From assembly GCF_900104845.1 (NCBI RefSeq), contig NZ_FNSR01000001.1:3038001-3102000 (forward strand): a stretch of 64,000 bases of DNA, written 5' to 3'. Shown here piece after piece: positions 18,539 through 27,683 of this stretch; position 1 is the stretch's first letter; each line of letters begins with the position of its first letter. The DNA comes from Paraburkholderia caballeronis. GTDB taxonomy: Bacteria > Pseudomonadota > Gammaproteobacteria > Burkholderiales > Burkholderiaceae. The notes below the pieces were generated by a model. It was not told the origin of the DNA. It ran no database searches and saw only the letters and a program-made list of their open reading frames with translations. The translations under genes and the position numbers were made by a program.

Positions 18539-20050
18539 TCAAGGGTTCGCCGGTCCGCCGGTCGGCGCGCGCCGCGCGACGCCGTCGAGATACCGCGCGA
18601 GGAACGCGGCCAACCCCGGATCCCCGCAGTTCGCAACGTTGAAGCGCAGCCACGTGGTCGGCGACTGATGCGGCGAAAACAGGCTGCCCGGCGCGAGCAG
18701 GAAACCCGCCTCGTGTCCGGCGGCGGTCAGCGCGTCCGCGTCGACGCCGGCGTCCGCCCACAGGAACATGCCGGCGCCCGGCGCGAGAAAGAGCCTCAGC
18801 CCCGCGCGCTCCAGCATCCGCGCGGCCTTGTCGCGCACGCCGTCGAGCCGCGCGCGCAAGCGTTCGACATGGCGGCGGTAGTGCCCTTCGGTCAGCACAC
18901 GATACAGCACGCGCTCGTTCAGTTCGGGGCTCGTCATGCCGACCAGCATCTTCTGGTCGCTGACCGCCTGCGCGACGTCGAGCGCGGATGCGATGAAGCC
19001 GACCCGCAGGTTCGGCGCGAGCGTCTTCGAAAAGCTGCCGAGGTAGATCACGCGGCGCAACTGGTCGAGGCTCGCGAGCCGCGTCGCCGGATAACCGGCC
19101 GGGCACAGGTCGCCGTAGATGTCGTCCTCGACGACGATGAAGCCGTACTGCTCCGCGAGCCGCAGGATCCGGAACGCCTGCGCGGCGCTCAGCGACGTGC
19201 CGGTGGGGTTCTGCAGCACCGAGTTGATGACCAGCATCTTCGGCCGCCAGGTTTCCACCAGCGCTTCCAGCGCGTCGAGGTCCGGGCCTTCGGGCGTGTA
19301 CGGCATCCCGACGAGCCGCGCGCCCTGCGACGCGAAACGCCCGAACATCTGGAACCACGCGGGATCGCCGACGATCACCGTGTCGCCCGGCTGCACGTAG
19401 AGGCGCGCGAGCAGGTCGATCGCCTGGGTGACGCCGGACACCATCACGATCTGGTCCGGCGTCGCGCCGATCTCCAGTTCCGCGAGGCGGGTCTGCAACT
19501 GCTGGCGTAACGGCAGGAACCCCTGCGGCGAGCCGAAGCCGAGCAGTTGCACGCCGCTGTGGCGGCCGAGCGAGCGCAGTGCGCCGCTGATCAGCTCGCC
19601 GTCGAGCCATCGCGCCGGCAGATAACCGAGGCCCGGCCCTTTCTCCGGCCGCGTCGACGTATGCAGCATGTTCCGCAGCAGCCAGACGACGTCGATCGTC
19701 GACGGCGCGGGCGCCGGGTCCGGGCTGACGAGGGTTACGGCCGGCGCGCCCGCGTCCGCGCCGCGCCGCTCGGCGGGCGCGAAACCCGCGGGCCGCTCGC
19801 GCACGTAGAAGCCGGAGCCGCGCCGCGAATCGAGGTAACCCTGCGCGACGAGCCGTTCGTATGCCTCGACGACCGTGAAGCGCGACACGCCCTTGTCGAG
19901 CGCGAGCTTGCGGATCGACGGCATCCGCATGCCGGGGCGGAACACGCGTTCGTCGATGCGGCGCCGGCCCCACTGCACGAGCTGGTCGACGAGCGTCAGC
20001 GCGGCCGCGTCATGCGGAGCGGGTATCTGGTCGAGTGCGACGGACGACAT
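18539..20050 (-). CDS. MocR-family regulator (GntR wHTH fused to aminotransferase domain)
   Basis: A 503-residue PLP-dependent transcription factor. The N-terminal winged helix is at about 15-85 ([39 protein letters not shown]). A fold-type I aminotransferase domain runs from about 115 to the end, with the PLP lysine K342 in [17 protein letters not shown] and the conserved NPTG at 281-284. ATG 20050 is preferred over an in-frame ATG 12 bases upstream because GGAGGAG is correctly spaced only for 20050. It is divergent from a VOC-exporter-aminotransferase cluster across TGTACCG repeats, so it probably regulates that cluster and itself. Confidence 0.92.
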   Translation of the reverse strand: MSSVALDQIPAPHDAAALTLVDQLVQWGRRRIDERVFRPGMRMPSIRKLALDKGVSRFTVVEAYERLVAQGYLDSRRGSGFYVRERPAGFAPAERRGADAGAPAVTLVSPDPAPAPSTIDVVWLLRNMLHTSTRPEKGPGLGYLPARWLDGELISGALRSLGRHSGVQLLGFGSPQGFLPLRQQLQTRLAELEIGATPDQIVMVSGVTQAIDLLARLYVQPGDTVIVGDPAWFQMFGRFASQGARLVGMPYTPEGPDLDALEALVETWRPKMLVINSVLQNPTGTSLSAAQAFRILRLAEQYGFIVVEDDIYGDLCPAGYPATRLASLDQLRRVIYLGSFSKTLAPNLRVGFIASALDVAQAVSDQKMLVGMTSPELNERVLYRVLTEGHYRRHVERLRARLDGVRDKAARMLERAGLRLFLAPGAGMFLWADAGVDADALTAAGHEAGFLLAPGSLFSPHQSPTTWLRFNVANCGDPGLAAFLARYLDGVARRAPTGGPANP

Positions 20051-20063
20051 GGTCTCCTCCAAC

Positions 20064-20142
20064 TGTACCGAACACTATCGGCCGGATTGTACCGTTACTG
20101 TGCAGGTGCGAGCCGGTACATTTGCTGTCGTGCGTACCGGTA
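20064..20142. promoter_or_regulatory. Candidate MocR operator repeats
   Basis: In the divergent region there are two direct TGTACCG copies (20064-20070 and 20088-20094, 24 bases apart). They are followed by the inverse CGGTACA (20114-20120) and GTACCGGTA (20134-20142). MocR/PdxR regulators commonly bind direct repeats of this size near their own promoter, so these are good operator candidates. This is inference from position and repetition only. Confidence 0.6.
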
Positions 20143-20300
20143 AGGTTCCGGCGCGGCGGCGATCACGCCGCGTCCGCAGGTTCCGTACCTTGCCAGGCTG
20201 CCGCGCCCGACGGCCCGCGCCTGCGCCGGACCGGCCGCTTCGCCGCCCCGTTTCACCGTGTCGCCGCCCCATCGTTACGCGTTACGCCGAGCCGTCCGTC

Positions 20301-20981
20301 ATGACCGCACTTCGCCTGAGCCTCGATCATCTCGTCGTTTCCGCCCGCACGCTCGCAGAGGGCGTGCAGTACGTGACCGACACGCTCGGCGTCGCGCCGG
20401 CCGGCGGCGGCGCGCATCCGCTGATGCGCACGCACAACCGGCTGCTCGGCCTGTGGGGCGGCGCGTATCTGGAGGTGATCGCGATCGACCCGGCCGCTGC
20501 GTCCGACACCGCTGCCCGCCCGCGCCTGTTCGCATTCGACGACCCGGCCATGCAGACGCGGCTCGCAAGCGGCCCGTACCTGTCGCACTGGGTCGCGCGC
20601 GTCGAGCCGCCGAGGAACCTCGAACGCTGGCGCGCGCAGTATCCGGCGCGCATCGCGGACGTCGTGCCGATGACGCGCGGCGACTTCGCGTGGTCGCTGA
20701 CGGTCCCCGGCGACGGCGCGTTCCCCGCGTGGCAGGAGGCGGGCGACGGCGTGCTGCCGTCGCTGATCCAGTGGGACACGCCGCGCCACCCGTCGCAAAC
20801 GCTGCCCGACTCGGGCCTCGCGCTGAAGGCGCTGCACGGCTTCCATCCGCGGGCCGACGTCGTGCGCGAGCAACTCGAATGGCTCGGCGCCGCGCACCTG
20901 ATCGACGTGCAGGCCGCCGACGCGCCCGCGCTGGCCGCCGAATTCGAAACCCCGTCGGGCCTGCGCAGACTCGGCGCGTGA
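20301..20981 (+). CDS. Glyoxalase-like VOC protein (Glyoxalase_3 type)
   Basis: A 226-residue soluble protein of the glyoxalase-like (PF13468-type) VOC family. LSLDHLVVSARTLAEGVQYV (6-25) is the opening strand-helix with the usual metal-type histidine, and GGGAHPLMRTHNRLLGL WGGAYLEVIAID matches the first beta-alpha-beta module. The function in this family is unclear. ATG 20301 is the first good start in the divergent region. It is the first gene of the MocR-facing cluster, with EamA exporter, aminotransferase, Rid protein and PhzF homologue downstream. Confidence 0.82.
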   Translation: MTALRLSLDHLVVSARTLAEGVQYVTDTLGVAPAGGGAHPLMRTHNRLLGLWGGAYLEVIAIDPAAASDTAARPRLFAFDDPAMQTRLASGPYLSHWVARVEPPRNLERWRAQYPARIADVVPMTRGDFAWSLTVPGDGAFPAWQEAGDGVLPSLIQWDTPRHPSQTLPDSGLALKALHGFHPRADVVREQLEWLGAAHLIDVQAADAPALAAEFETPSGLRRLGA

Positions 20982-21052
20982 CGTCCGAAAGCACCCGAAG
21001 CAAGCATCCTAAAACAAGCGAACCACACGAACCCGCCCGGACCCACGAAGCC

Positions 21053-21961
21053 ATGAAAGCCCGCGAAACCCAAGGCATGCTGCTCGGCCTCGTCGGCGTG
21101 ACGATCTTCAGTCTCACGCTGCCGATGACGCGCATCGTCGTCGCCGAATTCCATCCGCTGCTGAACGGCCTCGGCCGCGCGCTCGTGGCCGCGGTGCCGG
21201 CCGCCGCGCTGCTCGCGTGGCGTCGCGAGTCATGGCCGACGTGGCCGCAGATGAAAAGCCTCGCGGTCGTCTCGCTCGGCGTGATCGTCGCGTTCCCGGT
21301 GTTCTCCGCGTGGGCGATGAAGACGGTGCCGGCGTCGCACGGCGCGATCGTCAACGGCCTGCAGCCGCTCGCGGTCGCGATCTACGCGGCATGGCTGTCG
21401 CGCGAGCGGCCGTCGAAGGCGTTCTGGGCGAGCGCGCTCGCCGGCAGCGCGCTCGTCGTCGCGTTCGCGTTGCAGGCCGGCGGCGGCGCGCTGCACGCGG
21501 GCGACTTCTGGATGCTCGTCGCGGTCGGCATCGGCGCGCTCGGTTACGCGGAAGGCGCGCGGCTCGCGCGCACGCTCGGCGGCTGGCAGGTGATCTGCTG
21601 GGCGCTCGTGCTGTCCGCGCCGTTCCTCGCGCTGCCGGTCGGCTGGCTCGCGTGGGACCATCATCTGCATCATCCGGGGCCGGTCGCGATGAGGACATGG
21701 CTCGCGTTCGGCTACGTGACGCTGTTCTCGCAGTTCATCGGCTTCTTCGCGTGGTACGCGGGGCTCGCGATGGGCGGCACCGCGCGCGTCGGCCAGGTGC
21801 AGCTATTGCAGATTTTCTTCACGATCGCGCTGTCGGCGCTGCTGTTCGGCGAGCCGGTCGCGCCGTCCGCGTGGCTGTACGCGGCGGCCGTGATCGCGAC
21901 CGTCGTGCTCGGCCGGCGCGCGACGGTCCGCAGCGCGCCGCTGCCGGTTCGCGCCGCCTGA
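21053..21961 (+). CDS. DMT/EamA family transporter
   Basis: A 302-residue inner-membrane transporter with ten predicted helices arranged as two EamA repeats (about 8-135 and 150-290), including the second-repeat signature WLAFGYVTLFSQFIGFFAWY. Members export amino acids and related metabolites. ATG 21053 lies 71 bases after the VOC gene. Placement between a VOC gene and an aminotransferase gene beside a MocR regulator suggests export of an amino compound sensed by that regulator. The substrate is not predictable. Confidence 0.85.
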   Translation: MKARETQGMLLGLVGVTIFSLTLPMTRIVVAEFHPLLNGLGRALVAAVPAAALLAWRRESWPTWPQMKSLAVVSLGVIVAFPVFSAWAMKTVPASHGAIVNGLQPLAVAIYAAWLSRERPSKAFWASALAGSALVVAFALQAGGGALHAGDFWMLVAVGIGALGYAEGARLARTLGGWQVICWALVLSAPFLALPVGWLAWDHHLHHPGPVAMRTWLAFGYVTLFSQFIGFFAWYAGLAMGGTARVGQVQLLQIFFTIALSALLFGEPVAPSAWLYAAAVIATVVLGRRATVRSAPLPVRAA

Positions 21962-22080
21962 CGAATCGCGTCATAATCGAACGTTTCGACCTGCCCCATC
22001 CCGCTTTTTGCACCGCGCGGCGCGCAACGAACCCACGACCGCATTCACCCGCATTCACCACCGACCCACGAGGAGACTTC

Positions 22081-23280
22081 ATGGACCATAGCGATCTTCA
22101 AGCCGCGCCCGCGTGGCAACTGTCCGAACGCGCGCTCAAGCTGACCAGTTCCGCGATCCGCGAGATCCTGAAGGTCACCGAACGGCCTGAAGTCATCTCG
22201 TTCGCGGGCGGCCTGCCGTCGCCGGCGACGTTCCCGGCCGAGGAAATGCGCGCCGCCGCCGACCGCATCCTGCGCGACGAGCCGGCCGCCGCGCTCCAGT
22301 ACAGCGCGACCGAAGGTTACCTGCCGCTGCGCGAGTGGATCGCCGCGCGCCATTCGACCGGCGGCGTGCAGATCCGCGCGTCGCAGGTGCTGATCACGAC
22401 CGGCTCCCAGCAGGCGCTCGACCTGCTCGGCAAGGTGCTGGTGTCGCCCGGCAAGCCGGTGCTGGTCGAGACGCCGACCTACCTCGGCGCATTGCAGTCG
22501 TTCTCGCTGTACGAGCCGCGCTACGTGCAGTTGCCCACCGACGAACGCGGGCTGATTCCCGAAACCCTGGCGCCGGACCTGACCGCCGACGCGCGCGTGC
22601 TGTACGCGATCCCGAACTTCCAGAACCCGACCGGCCGCCGGCTGCCGCTGGAGCGCCGCCGCGCGCTCGCGGAATTCGCGAAACGCGCGCCGTTCCCGAT
22701 CGTCGAAGACGATCCGTACGGCGCGCTCGACTACGCGGGCGAGCCGCTGCCGACGCTCCTGTCGATGGCGCCGGAGCACATCGTGCATCTCGGCTCGTTC
22801 TCGAAGGTGCTCGCGCCGGGGCTGCGGGTCGGCTACATCATCGCGCCCGAGGATCTGCACTTCAAACTCGTGCAGGCGAAGCAGGCGACCGACCTGCACA
22901 CGCCGAGCTTCACGCAGCGCATCGTGCACGAGGTCGTGAAGGACGGTTTCCTCGACACCCACGTGCCGAAGATCCGCACGCTGTACCGCAGCCAGTGCGA
23001 CGCGATGATCGCGGCGCTCGAACGCTACATGCCGGAAGGCGTCACGTGGAACCGGCCCGAAGGCGGCATGTTCATCTGGGCGAGCCTGCCCGCGCACATC
23101 GACACGATGAAGCTGCTCGAAGAGGCGGTCGCGCGGAACGTCGCGTTCGTGCCGGGCGCGCCGTTTTATGCGAACGACGCGCAGCACAACACGCTGCGGC
23201 TGTCGTTCGTCACGGTGCCGCCCGCGAAGATCGACGAAGGCATCGCGACGCTCGCCGCGCTGATCCGCGCGCGGGCCTGA
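22081..23280 (+). CDS. PLP-dependent aminotransferase, fold type I (2-aminoadipate aminotransferase-like)
   Basis: A 399-residue cytoplasmic enzyme of the class I/II aminotransferase group related to LysN/MocR catalytic domains. It starts with LTSSAIREILKVTERPEVIS FAGGLPSPATFP, typical of 2-aminoadipate/aromatic transaminases. The PLP lysine is K242 in LGSFSKVLAPGLRVGY, NPTG is at 182-185, and the cofactor-anchoring aspartate lies in the VEDDPYG segment. The C-terminal arginine region is LRLSFVTVP. ATG 22081 is preceded by GAGGAGACTTC, an excellent ribosome site. The substrate is unknown; the neighbours suggest an amino acid handled together with the EamA exporter. Confidence 0.9.
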   Translation: MDHSDLQAAPAWQLSERALKLTSSAIREILKVTERPEVISFAGGLPSPATFPAEEMRAAADRILRDEPAAALQYSATEGYLPLREWIAARHSTGGVQIRASQVLITTGSQQALDLLGKVLVSPGKPVLVETPTYLGALQSFSLYEPRYVQLPTDERGLIPETLAPDLTADARVLYAIPNFQNPTGRRLPLERRRALAEFAKRAPFPIVEDDPYGALDYAGEPLPTLLSMAPEHIVHLGSFSKVLAPGLRVGYIIAPEDLHFKLVQAKQATDLHTPSFTQRIVHEVVKDGFLDTHVPKIRTLYRSQCDAMIAALERYMPEGVTWNRPEGGMFIWASLPAHIDTMKLLEEAVARNVAFVPGAPFYANDAQHNTLRLSFVTVPPAKIDEGIATLAALIRARA

Positions 23281-23310
23281 TTGCAGCACCGGCCGCCGGC
23301 CGTCCGATGA

Positions 23311-23350
23311 CCGTCTGTCCGTCTGTCCGTCTGTCCGTCTGTCCGCCTGT
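23311..23350. repeat. Octanucleotide tandem repeat (5 x CCGTCTGT)
   Basis: Four perfect CCGTCTGT units followed by one variant (CCGCCTGT) occupy 23311-23350, 30 bases after the aminotransferase stop and 113 before the Rid gene. Such tracts can change length by slippage. Because it is intergenic it would affect spacing rather than frame. Confidence 0.9.
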
Positions 23351-23463
23351 CCGCCGCGCCACGCGTGCGGCAACGACAGCGGCGACAACGACGGCGGTCC
23401 GCATTGCTCCGGTTTTCTTCCGTTCACCTTTCCCGTTCACCTTTCCGTAAAGGACCCCTGATC

Positions 23464-23928
23464 ATGGCTGACCTCAACGTCTACGACCGGCTCGAACAAC
23501 TCGGCATCGAACTGCCGGTGGCCGGCGCCCCGGCCGCCGCGTACGTGATGAGCGCGCAGAGCGGCAACACCGTGTACCTGTCCGGACACATCGCGAAGAA
23601 GGACGGCAAGGTGTGGGCCGGCAAGCTCGGCGACACGCTGACCACCGACGAAGGCAAGGCCGCCGCGCGCGCGATCGCGATCGACCTGCTCGCGACGCTG
23701 CACGCGCATACCGGCGACCTGAACAAGGTCACGCGGATCGTGAAGCTGATGAGCCTCGTGAACTCGACGCTCACGTTCACCGAGCAGCACATCGTGACGA
23801 ACGGCGCGTCCGAACTGATCGCGGACGTGTTCGGCGAGCGCGGCAAGCACGCGCGCTCGGCGTTCGGCGTCGCGCAGATTCCGCTCGGCGCGTGCGTCGA
23901 GATCGAACTGATCGCCGAAGTCGCATAA
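23464..23928 (+). CDS. Rid-superfamily (YjgF/YER057c/UK114) protein lacking the catalytic arginine
   Basis: A 154-residue soluble protein of the Rid family, expected to be a trimer. GNTVYLSGHIAKKDGKVWAG near 35-54 and ARSAFGVAQIPLGACVEIEL near the C-terminus are family blocks. At the place of the RidA catalytic arginine (VARLP in the classic enzyme) this protein has glutamine (VAQIP). 2-Aminoacrylate/imine deaminase activity is therefore doubtful, and it belongs with Arg-less Rid groups. ATG 23464 follows AAAGGACCCC. It is the fourth gene of the MocR-facing cluster, after the PLP aminotransferase, a usual source of reactive enamines. Confidence 0.88.
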   Translation: MADLNVYDRLEQLGIELPVAGAPAAAYVMSAQSGNTVYLSGHIAKKDGKVWAGKLGDTLTTDEGKAAARAIAIDLLATLHAHTGDLNKVTRIVKLMSLVNSTLTFTEQHIVTNGASELIADVFGERGKHARSAFGVAQIPLGACVEIELIAEVA

Positions 23929-24031
23929 CGGCGTCGATCCCGTCGATCACGCGAGCCGCGCTGATCGCGGCCGTCGCCTCGACGGGCTCGCCGCCGCGAG
24001 CCCGTCCCGTCCCCTCCACGCCAATCTCCCG

Positions 24032-24916
24032 ATGACCGCCCGCACCGTTCGCTTCAAGCAGGTCGACGTGTTCACGCCGGTTCCGTTCAAGGGCAACGCG
24101 CTCGCGGTCGTGTTCGACGCCGATGCGCTCGACGACGCGCAGATGCAGTCGATCGCCCGCTGGACCAACCTGTCCGAAACCACTTTCGTCGTCGCGCCGA
24201 CCGATCCGGCCGCCGACTATCGCGTGCGCATCTTCACGACCGGCGGCGAGCTGCCGTTCGCCGGCCATCCGACGCTCGGCACCGCGCACGCGCTGCTCGA
24301 CAGCGGCTACCGGCCGAAAACCCCGGGCCGGCTCGTGCAGCAATGCGGCGTCGGTCTCGTCGAACTGGCCGAACAGCGCGACGGCGGCTGGGCGTTCAGC
24401 GCGCCGCCCGCGCGCGTCGCGCCGCTGCCGCCGTCGCAATACGACGCGCTGGCCGCGGCGCTGCGCACCGACGCGATCGACTTCTCCGCCGCGCCGACCG
24501 CGGTGAACAACGGCGCGCCGTGGCTCGTCGTGCGGATGCAGTCGGCCGCCGCGTGCCTCGCGCTCGCGCCGGATACCCAGGCGCTCGCGTCGATCGTGCA
24601 TGCCGCCGGCGCGCACGGCGTCGCCGCCTATGGCCCGCATCCGGCCGGCGGCCCGGCGACGTTCGAGGTCCGCTGCCTGATGGTCGGCGACAGCTTCGGC
24701 GTCGGCGAAGACCCGGTGACCGGCAGCGCGAACGCCGCGATCGCCGGCCTGCTGACGCAGCAGCAGCGCCGCCCCGGCCCGCGCTATACCGCGCGCCAGG
24801 GCACCGCGATCGGCCGCGACGGCCGCATCCGCGTCGAATACGACGACGATGCGGGCAAGACGTGGATCGGCGGCGAATCGGTGACGGTGTTCGACGGCAC
24901 CTGCCGGCTTCCGTGA
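24032..24916 (+). CDS. PhzF-family isomerase/epimerase
   Basis: A 294-residue protein of the PhzF (diaminopimelate epimerase-fold) family. The essential glutamate is E49 in NLSETTF. The substrate-loop block GGELPFAGHPTLGTAHALL carries the conserved histidine, and GEDPVTGSANAAIAG supplies the aspartate and phosphate-type loop. Characterised members isomerise trans-2,3-dihydro-3-hydroxyanthranilate, but no other phenazine genes are present here. The general name PhzF-like is therefore safest. It is the last gene of the cluster running from 20301 and probably part of the same metabolic unit. Confidence 0.9.
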   Translation: MTARTVRFKQVDVFTPVPFKGNALAVVFDADALDDAQMQSIARWTNLSETTFVVAPTDPAADYRVRIFTTGGELPFAGHPTLGTAHALLDSGYRPKTPGRLVQQCGVGLVELAEQRDGGWAFSAPPARVAPLPPSQYDALAAALRTDAIDFSAAPTAVNNGAPWLVVRMQSAAACLALAPDTQALASIVHAAGAHGVAAYGPHPAGGPATFEVRCLMVGDSFGVGEDPVTGSANAAIAGLLTQQQRRPGPRYTARQGTAIGRDGRIRVEYDDDAGKTWIGGESVTVFDGTCRLP

Positions 24917-25281
24917 TCCCGCGGGCTGCAAACCGGCTTGTAAACGTTTCGCATCCGCTTTCGCACCCGATCCGGCACGCAACGGTCTCGCGCCGCCCGT
25001 GCGATGCGCGTTCGCGCATCTATGCCCAACGGTTGCGCGGCGCGGGAAAGAAACGATGCAACGCGCGTATACCCGCACTGGGAACGCTTCCTTAATCAAT
25101 TCTCTCCCGCTAATATCGAATCACCGGGCGCGTTCTGCGCCCGGTGCCCGTTCGGCCGTTCCGGCACCCTCCCATCCGTTGTCCTCGCTGCGATGTCGCC
25201 GATGCATTCGTCCGTTTCATTGCCGTCACGCTCACCGCAGCCGCGGCGACAGAGGCCGCGCACGCGGCGGGGACGAGCCGC
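24917..25281. other. Intergenic/leader region upstream of GGDEF-EAL gene
   Basis: 365 bases. It contains a short AT-rich stretch with TAATAT at 25111-25116, a possible minus-10 without a clear minus-35. Just downstream is the perfect hairpin at 25122-25146. No coding sequence is convincing, though the downstream frame is open back to GTG 25144. Confidence 0.5.
25122..25146 (+). promoter_or_regulatory. Leader hairpin before the c-di-GMP gene
   Basis: A perfect 10-bp stem CACCGGGCGC (25122-25131) pairs with 25137-25146 over loop GTTCT, immediately 3' of the AT-rich TAATAT. No U-tract follows, so it is more likely a 5'-leader structure than a terminator. It covers the alternative GTG start at 25144, which argues for the downstream start. 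Confidence 0.5.
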
Positions 25282-27639
25282 GTGACCGGGCGCCCCCACC
25301 TGCCGGGCGCCGGCCTGCGCAACGAGCCAGCCACGCGGCTCACGCATCCGCGTGCGCTGCTCGTGATCCCGGTGCTCGGCGTGCTGGTGCTGATGGTGCT
25401 GTGGGCGGTGATCTTCACCCGGCTGTCGGTCGAAAAGGAAGCGACGCTGCGCGAGGCGAGCGCGTCGGCCGCGATCCTGTCGGCCGCGCTCGAACAGCAC
25501 ACGGTGAAGGCGATCCATCAGGTCGACCAGATCACCCGCTTCGTCAAATACGAATATGAAAAGGCGCCGGCCCATTTCGACCTCGCGACCACCGTCGACA
25601 ACGCGGTCGTGCAAAGCGACTCGCTCGTGCAGGTGTCGCTGCTCGACGCGCGGGGCCGCCTCGTCGCGAACACGTCGGATTCGAATCCGAAGCCGATCGA
25701 CCTCTCCGACCGCGAGCACTTCCGCGTCCATCAACGCGCGAACACCGACCAGCTGTTCATCAGCCGGCCGCTGACCGGCCGCCTGTCCGGCCACCAGACG
25801 TTGCAGTTCACGCGGCGGCTCAACCATCCGGACGGTTCGTTCGCGGGCGTCGTCGTGGTGTCCGAGGACCCGAGCTACTTCACGAGCGACTTCTACAACA
25901 ACGCGGCGATCGGCCGGGACGGCGTGATCGCGGTGGTGTCCGACGACGGCGCGGTGCTCGCGCGCCGCACCGGCAGCGCCGAGCACGCGGCCGGCACGTT
26001 CTCCGCGAGCGGCGTCTATCCGTTGTCCGAACATGTATCGGGCATCTATGCGGACCCGATCGACCAGGTCACGCGGCTCGTGTCGTACCGGCACATCGAC
26101 GGTTATCCGCTCGGCGTGCTGGTCGGGCTGTCCGAGGCCGAGGAGTTCGCGGACTACCACCACACGCGCGACGTCTATCTGCTGATGGCGACGTTCGTGT
26201 CGCTCGCGATCCTGTCGTTCTTCGCGGTCGCGACCGGGCTGATCGGCAAGCTGCTCGGCCGCGAGCGCGAGATGACCCAGCTCGTGCAGTACGACATCCT
26301 GACCGGCCTGCCGAACCGCTATTCGACGCTGCAGCGGCTGCGCCACGAGGTCACGCAGCCGGGCAACCTCGGCCGGCTCGCGATCCTGTTCATCGACCTG
26401 GACAACTTCAAGACCGTCAACGACACGCTCGGCCACAACGCCGGCGACATCGTGCTGCAGATGAGCGCCGCGCGGCTCGCGGACGCGGTCGGCAGCGCCG
26501 GCACGCTGTCGCGGATCGGCGGCGACGAGTTCGTCGTGATCGTGAAAGGCGACGACATCGAGGAACGCGCGGTCGCGCTCGCGGAAGCGACCGGCGCGGC
26601 GTTCATGCATCCGTTCGACGTGCGCGGCAGCACCTTCGTGCTGCATGCGAGCACCGGCATCGCGCTCTTCACGGTCGAGCACGAAAGCGAGATCGACCTG
26701 CTGAAGAAAGCGGACCTCGCGATGTACGCGGCGAAGGAAGCGGGCCGCAACTGCTTCCGGTTCTACTCGCCGCAGCTCGGGCATCGCGCCGACCATCTGA
26801 TGAAGTGGGAGCAGCAGCTACGCGTCGCGCTCGACGACGGCCAGATCTTCCTCGCGTACCAGCCGAAGATCGACCTGCGCCGGCGCTGCATCACCGGCTT
26901 CGAGGCCCTGGCGCGCTGGAACCATCCGCAGTACGGGCTGATCCCCGCGGGCGAATTCATTCCGGTTGCCGAATCGACCGGGCTGATCGTGCCGATCGGC
27001 GATTTCGTGATCCGCACCGCCTGCGCGCAACTTGCGCAATGGCAACGCGAAGGTCACGAAACGCTGACGCTCGCGGTCAACATCTCGGCCGTGCAGTTCT
27101 GGCGCGGCGACCTGTACGAGACCGTCGCGCATGCGATCGAATCGACCGGCATCGATGCGCGCCGGCTCGAACTGGAGATCACCGAAACCGCGATGATGGA
27201 GTATCCGGACCTCGTGTCCGAGAAGATCTTCGCGCTGAAGCGGCTCGGCGTGCATATCGCGCTCGACGACTTCGGCACCGGTTATTCGTCGCTGTCGTAC
27301 CTGAGCCGCTTCAAGGTCGACACGCTGAAGGTGGACCGCTCGTTCGTGCAGGCGATTCCGGCCGACCGCAGCGTATGCGTGATGGTGTCCGCGATCGTGA
27401 ACCTCGCGCGCTCGCTCGGGCTCACGGTGGTCGTCGAAGGCACCGAGACCGAGGAGCAGGTCGCGTGGCTGTCGGCGCTCGGGCCGATCGAGGCGCAGGG
27501 GTTCCTGTTCTCGCGGCCGGTGCCGGCGAGCGACGTGCCGGCGCTGATCGAGCGTTACGGCGTCTGCGGCGTCGACGTGGCGGCGGGCCGGCGCGAACGG
27601 CTGGCGGAGCGCGTCAGCGACGCGCCGCAGCCGCGCTGA
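25282..27639 (+). CDS. Membrane Cache-GGDEF-EAL cyclic-di-GMP protein
   Basis: A 785-residue inner-membrane signalling protein. TM1 is at about 25-45. A periplasmic double-Cache-type sensor spans about 55-290 (VQVSLLDARGRLVANTSDSN; DREHFRVHQR). TM2 is at about 300-325. The GGDEF domain has an intact GGDEF at 413-417 but no RxxD inhibitory site in front. The EAL domain has EALARW at 541 and DDFGTGYSSLSYL further on. Both active-site motifs look complete, so synthesis and breakdown of c-di-GMP are both possible. GTG 25282 is chosen over GTG 25144, whose extra 46 codons look noncoding and overlap a hairpin. Confidence 0.9.
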   Translation: MTGRPHLPGAGLRNEPATRLTHPRALLVIPVLGVLVLMVLWAVIFTRLSVEKEATLREASASAAILSAALEQHTVKAIHQVDQITRFVKYEYEKAPAHFDLATTVDNAVVQSDSLVQVSLLDARGRLVANTSDSNPKPIDLSDREHFRVHQRANTDQLFISRPLTGRLSGHQTLQFTRRLNHPDGSFAGVVVVSEDPSYFTSDFYNNAAIGRDGVIAVVSDDGAVLARRTGSAEHAAGTFSASGVYPLSEHVSGIYADPIDQVTRLVSYRHIDGYPLGVLVGLSEAEEFADYHHTRDVYLLMATFVSLAILSFFAVATGLIGKLLGREREMTQLVQYDILTGLPNRYSTLQRLRHEVTQPGNLGRLAILFIDLDNFKTVNDTLGHNAGDIVLQMSAARLADAVGSAGTLSRIGGDEFVVIVKGDDIEERAVALAEATGAAFMHPFDVRGSTFVLHASTGIALFTVEHESEIDLLKKADLAMYAAKEAGRNCFRFYSPQLGHRADHLMKWEQQLRVALDDGQIFLAYQPKIDLRRRCITGFEALARWNHPQYGLIPAGEFIPVAESTGLIVPIGDFVIRTACAQLAQWQREGHETLTLAVNISAVQFWRGDLYETVAHAIESTGIDARRLELEITETAMMEYPDLVSEKIFALKRLGVHIALDDFGTGYSSLSYLSRFKVDTLKVDRSFVQAIPADRSVCVMVSAIVNLARSLGLTVVVEGTETEEQVAWLSALGPIEAQGFLFSRPVPASDVPALIERYGVCGVDVAAGRRERLAERVSDAPQPR

Positions 27640-27683
27640 ACGCGCGCGTCGGCGCGTTACGAAGAGAGCGAAGGGAAACGGCA

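Noticed and set aside
18413..19510. A 365-codon plus-strand frame downstream of htpG
   Set aside because: Antisense to the MocR gene; Arg-rich, with no motif.
23311..23350. CRISPR-like repeat
   Set aside because: Units are 8 bases, directly adjacent and without spacers, so it is a simple tandem repeat.
24032..24916. Phenazine biosynthesis cluster
   Set aside because: Only a PhzF homologue is present; phzA-E and phzG are absent, and PhzF-like proteins are widespread outside phenazine producers.
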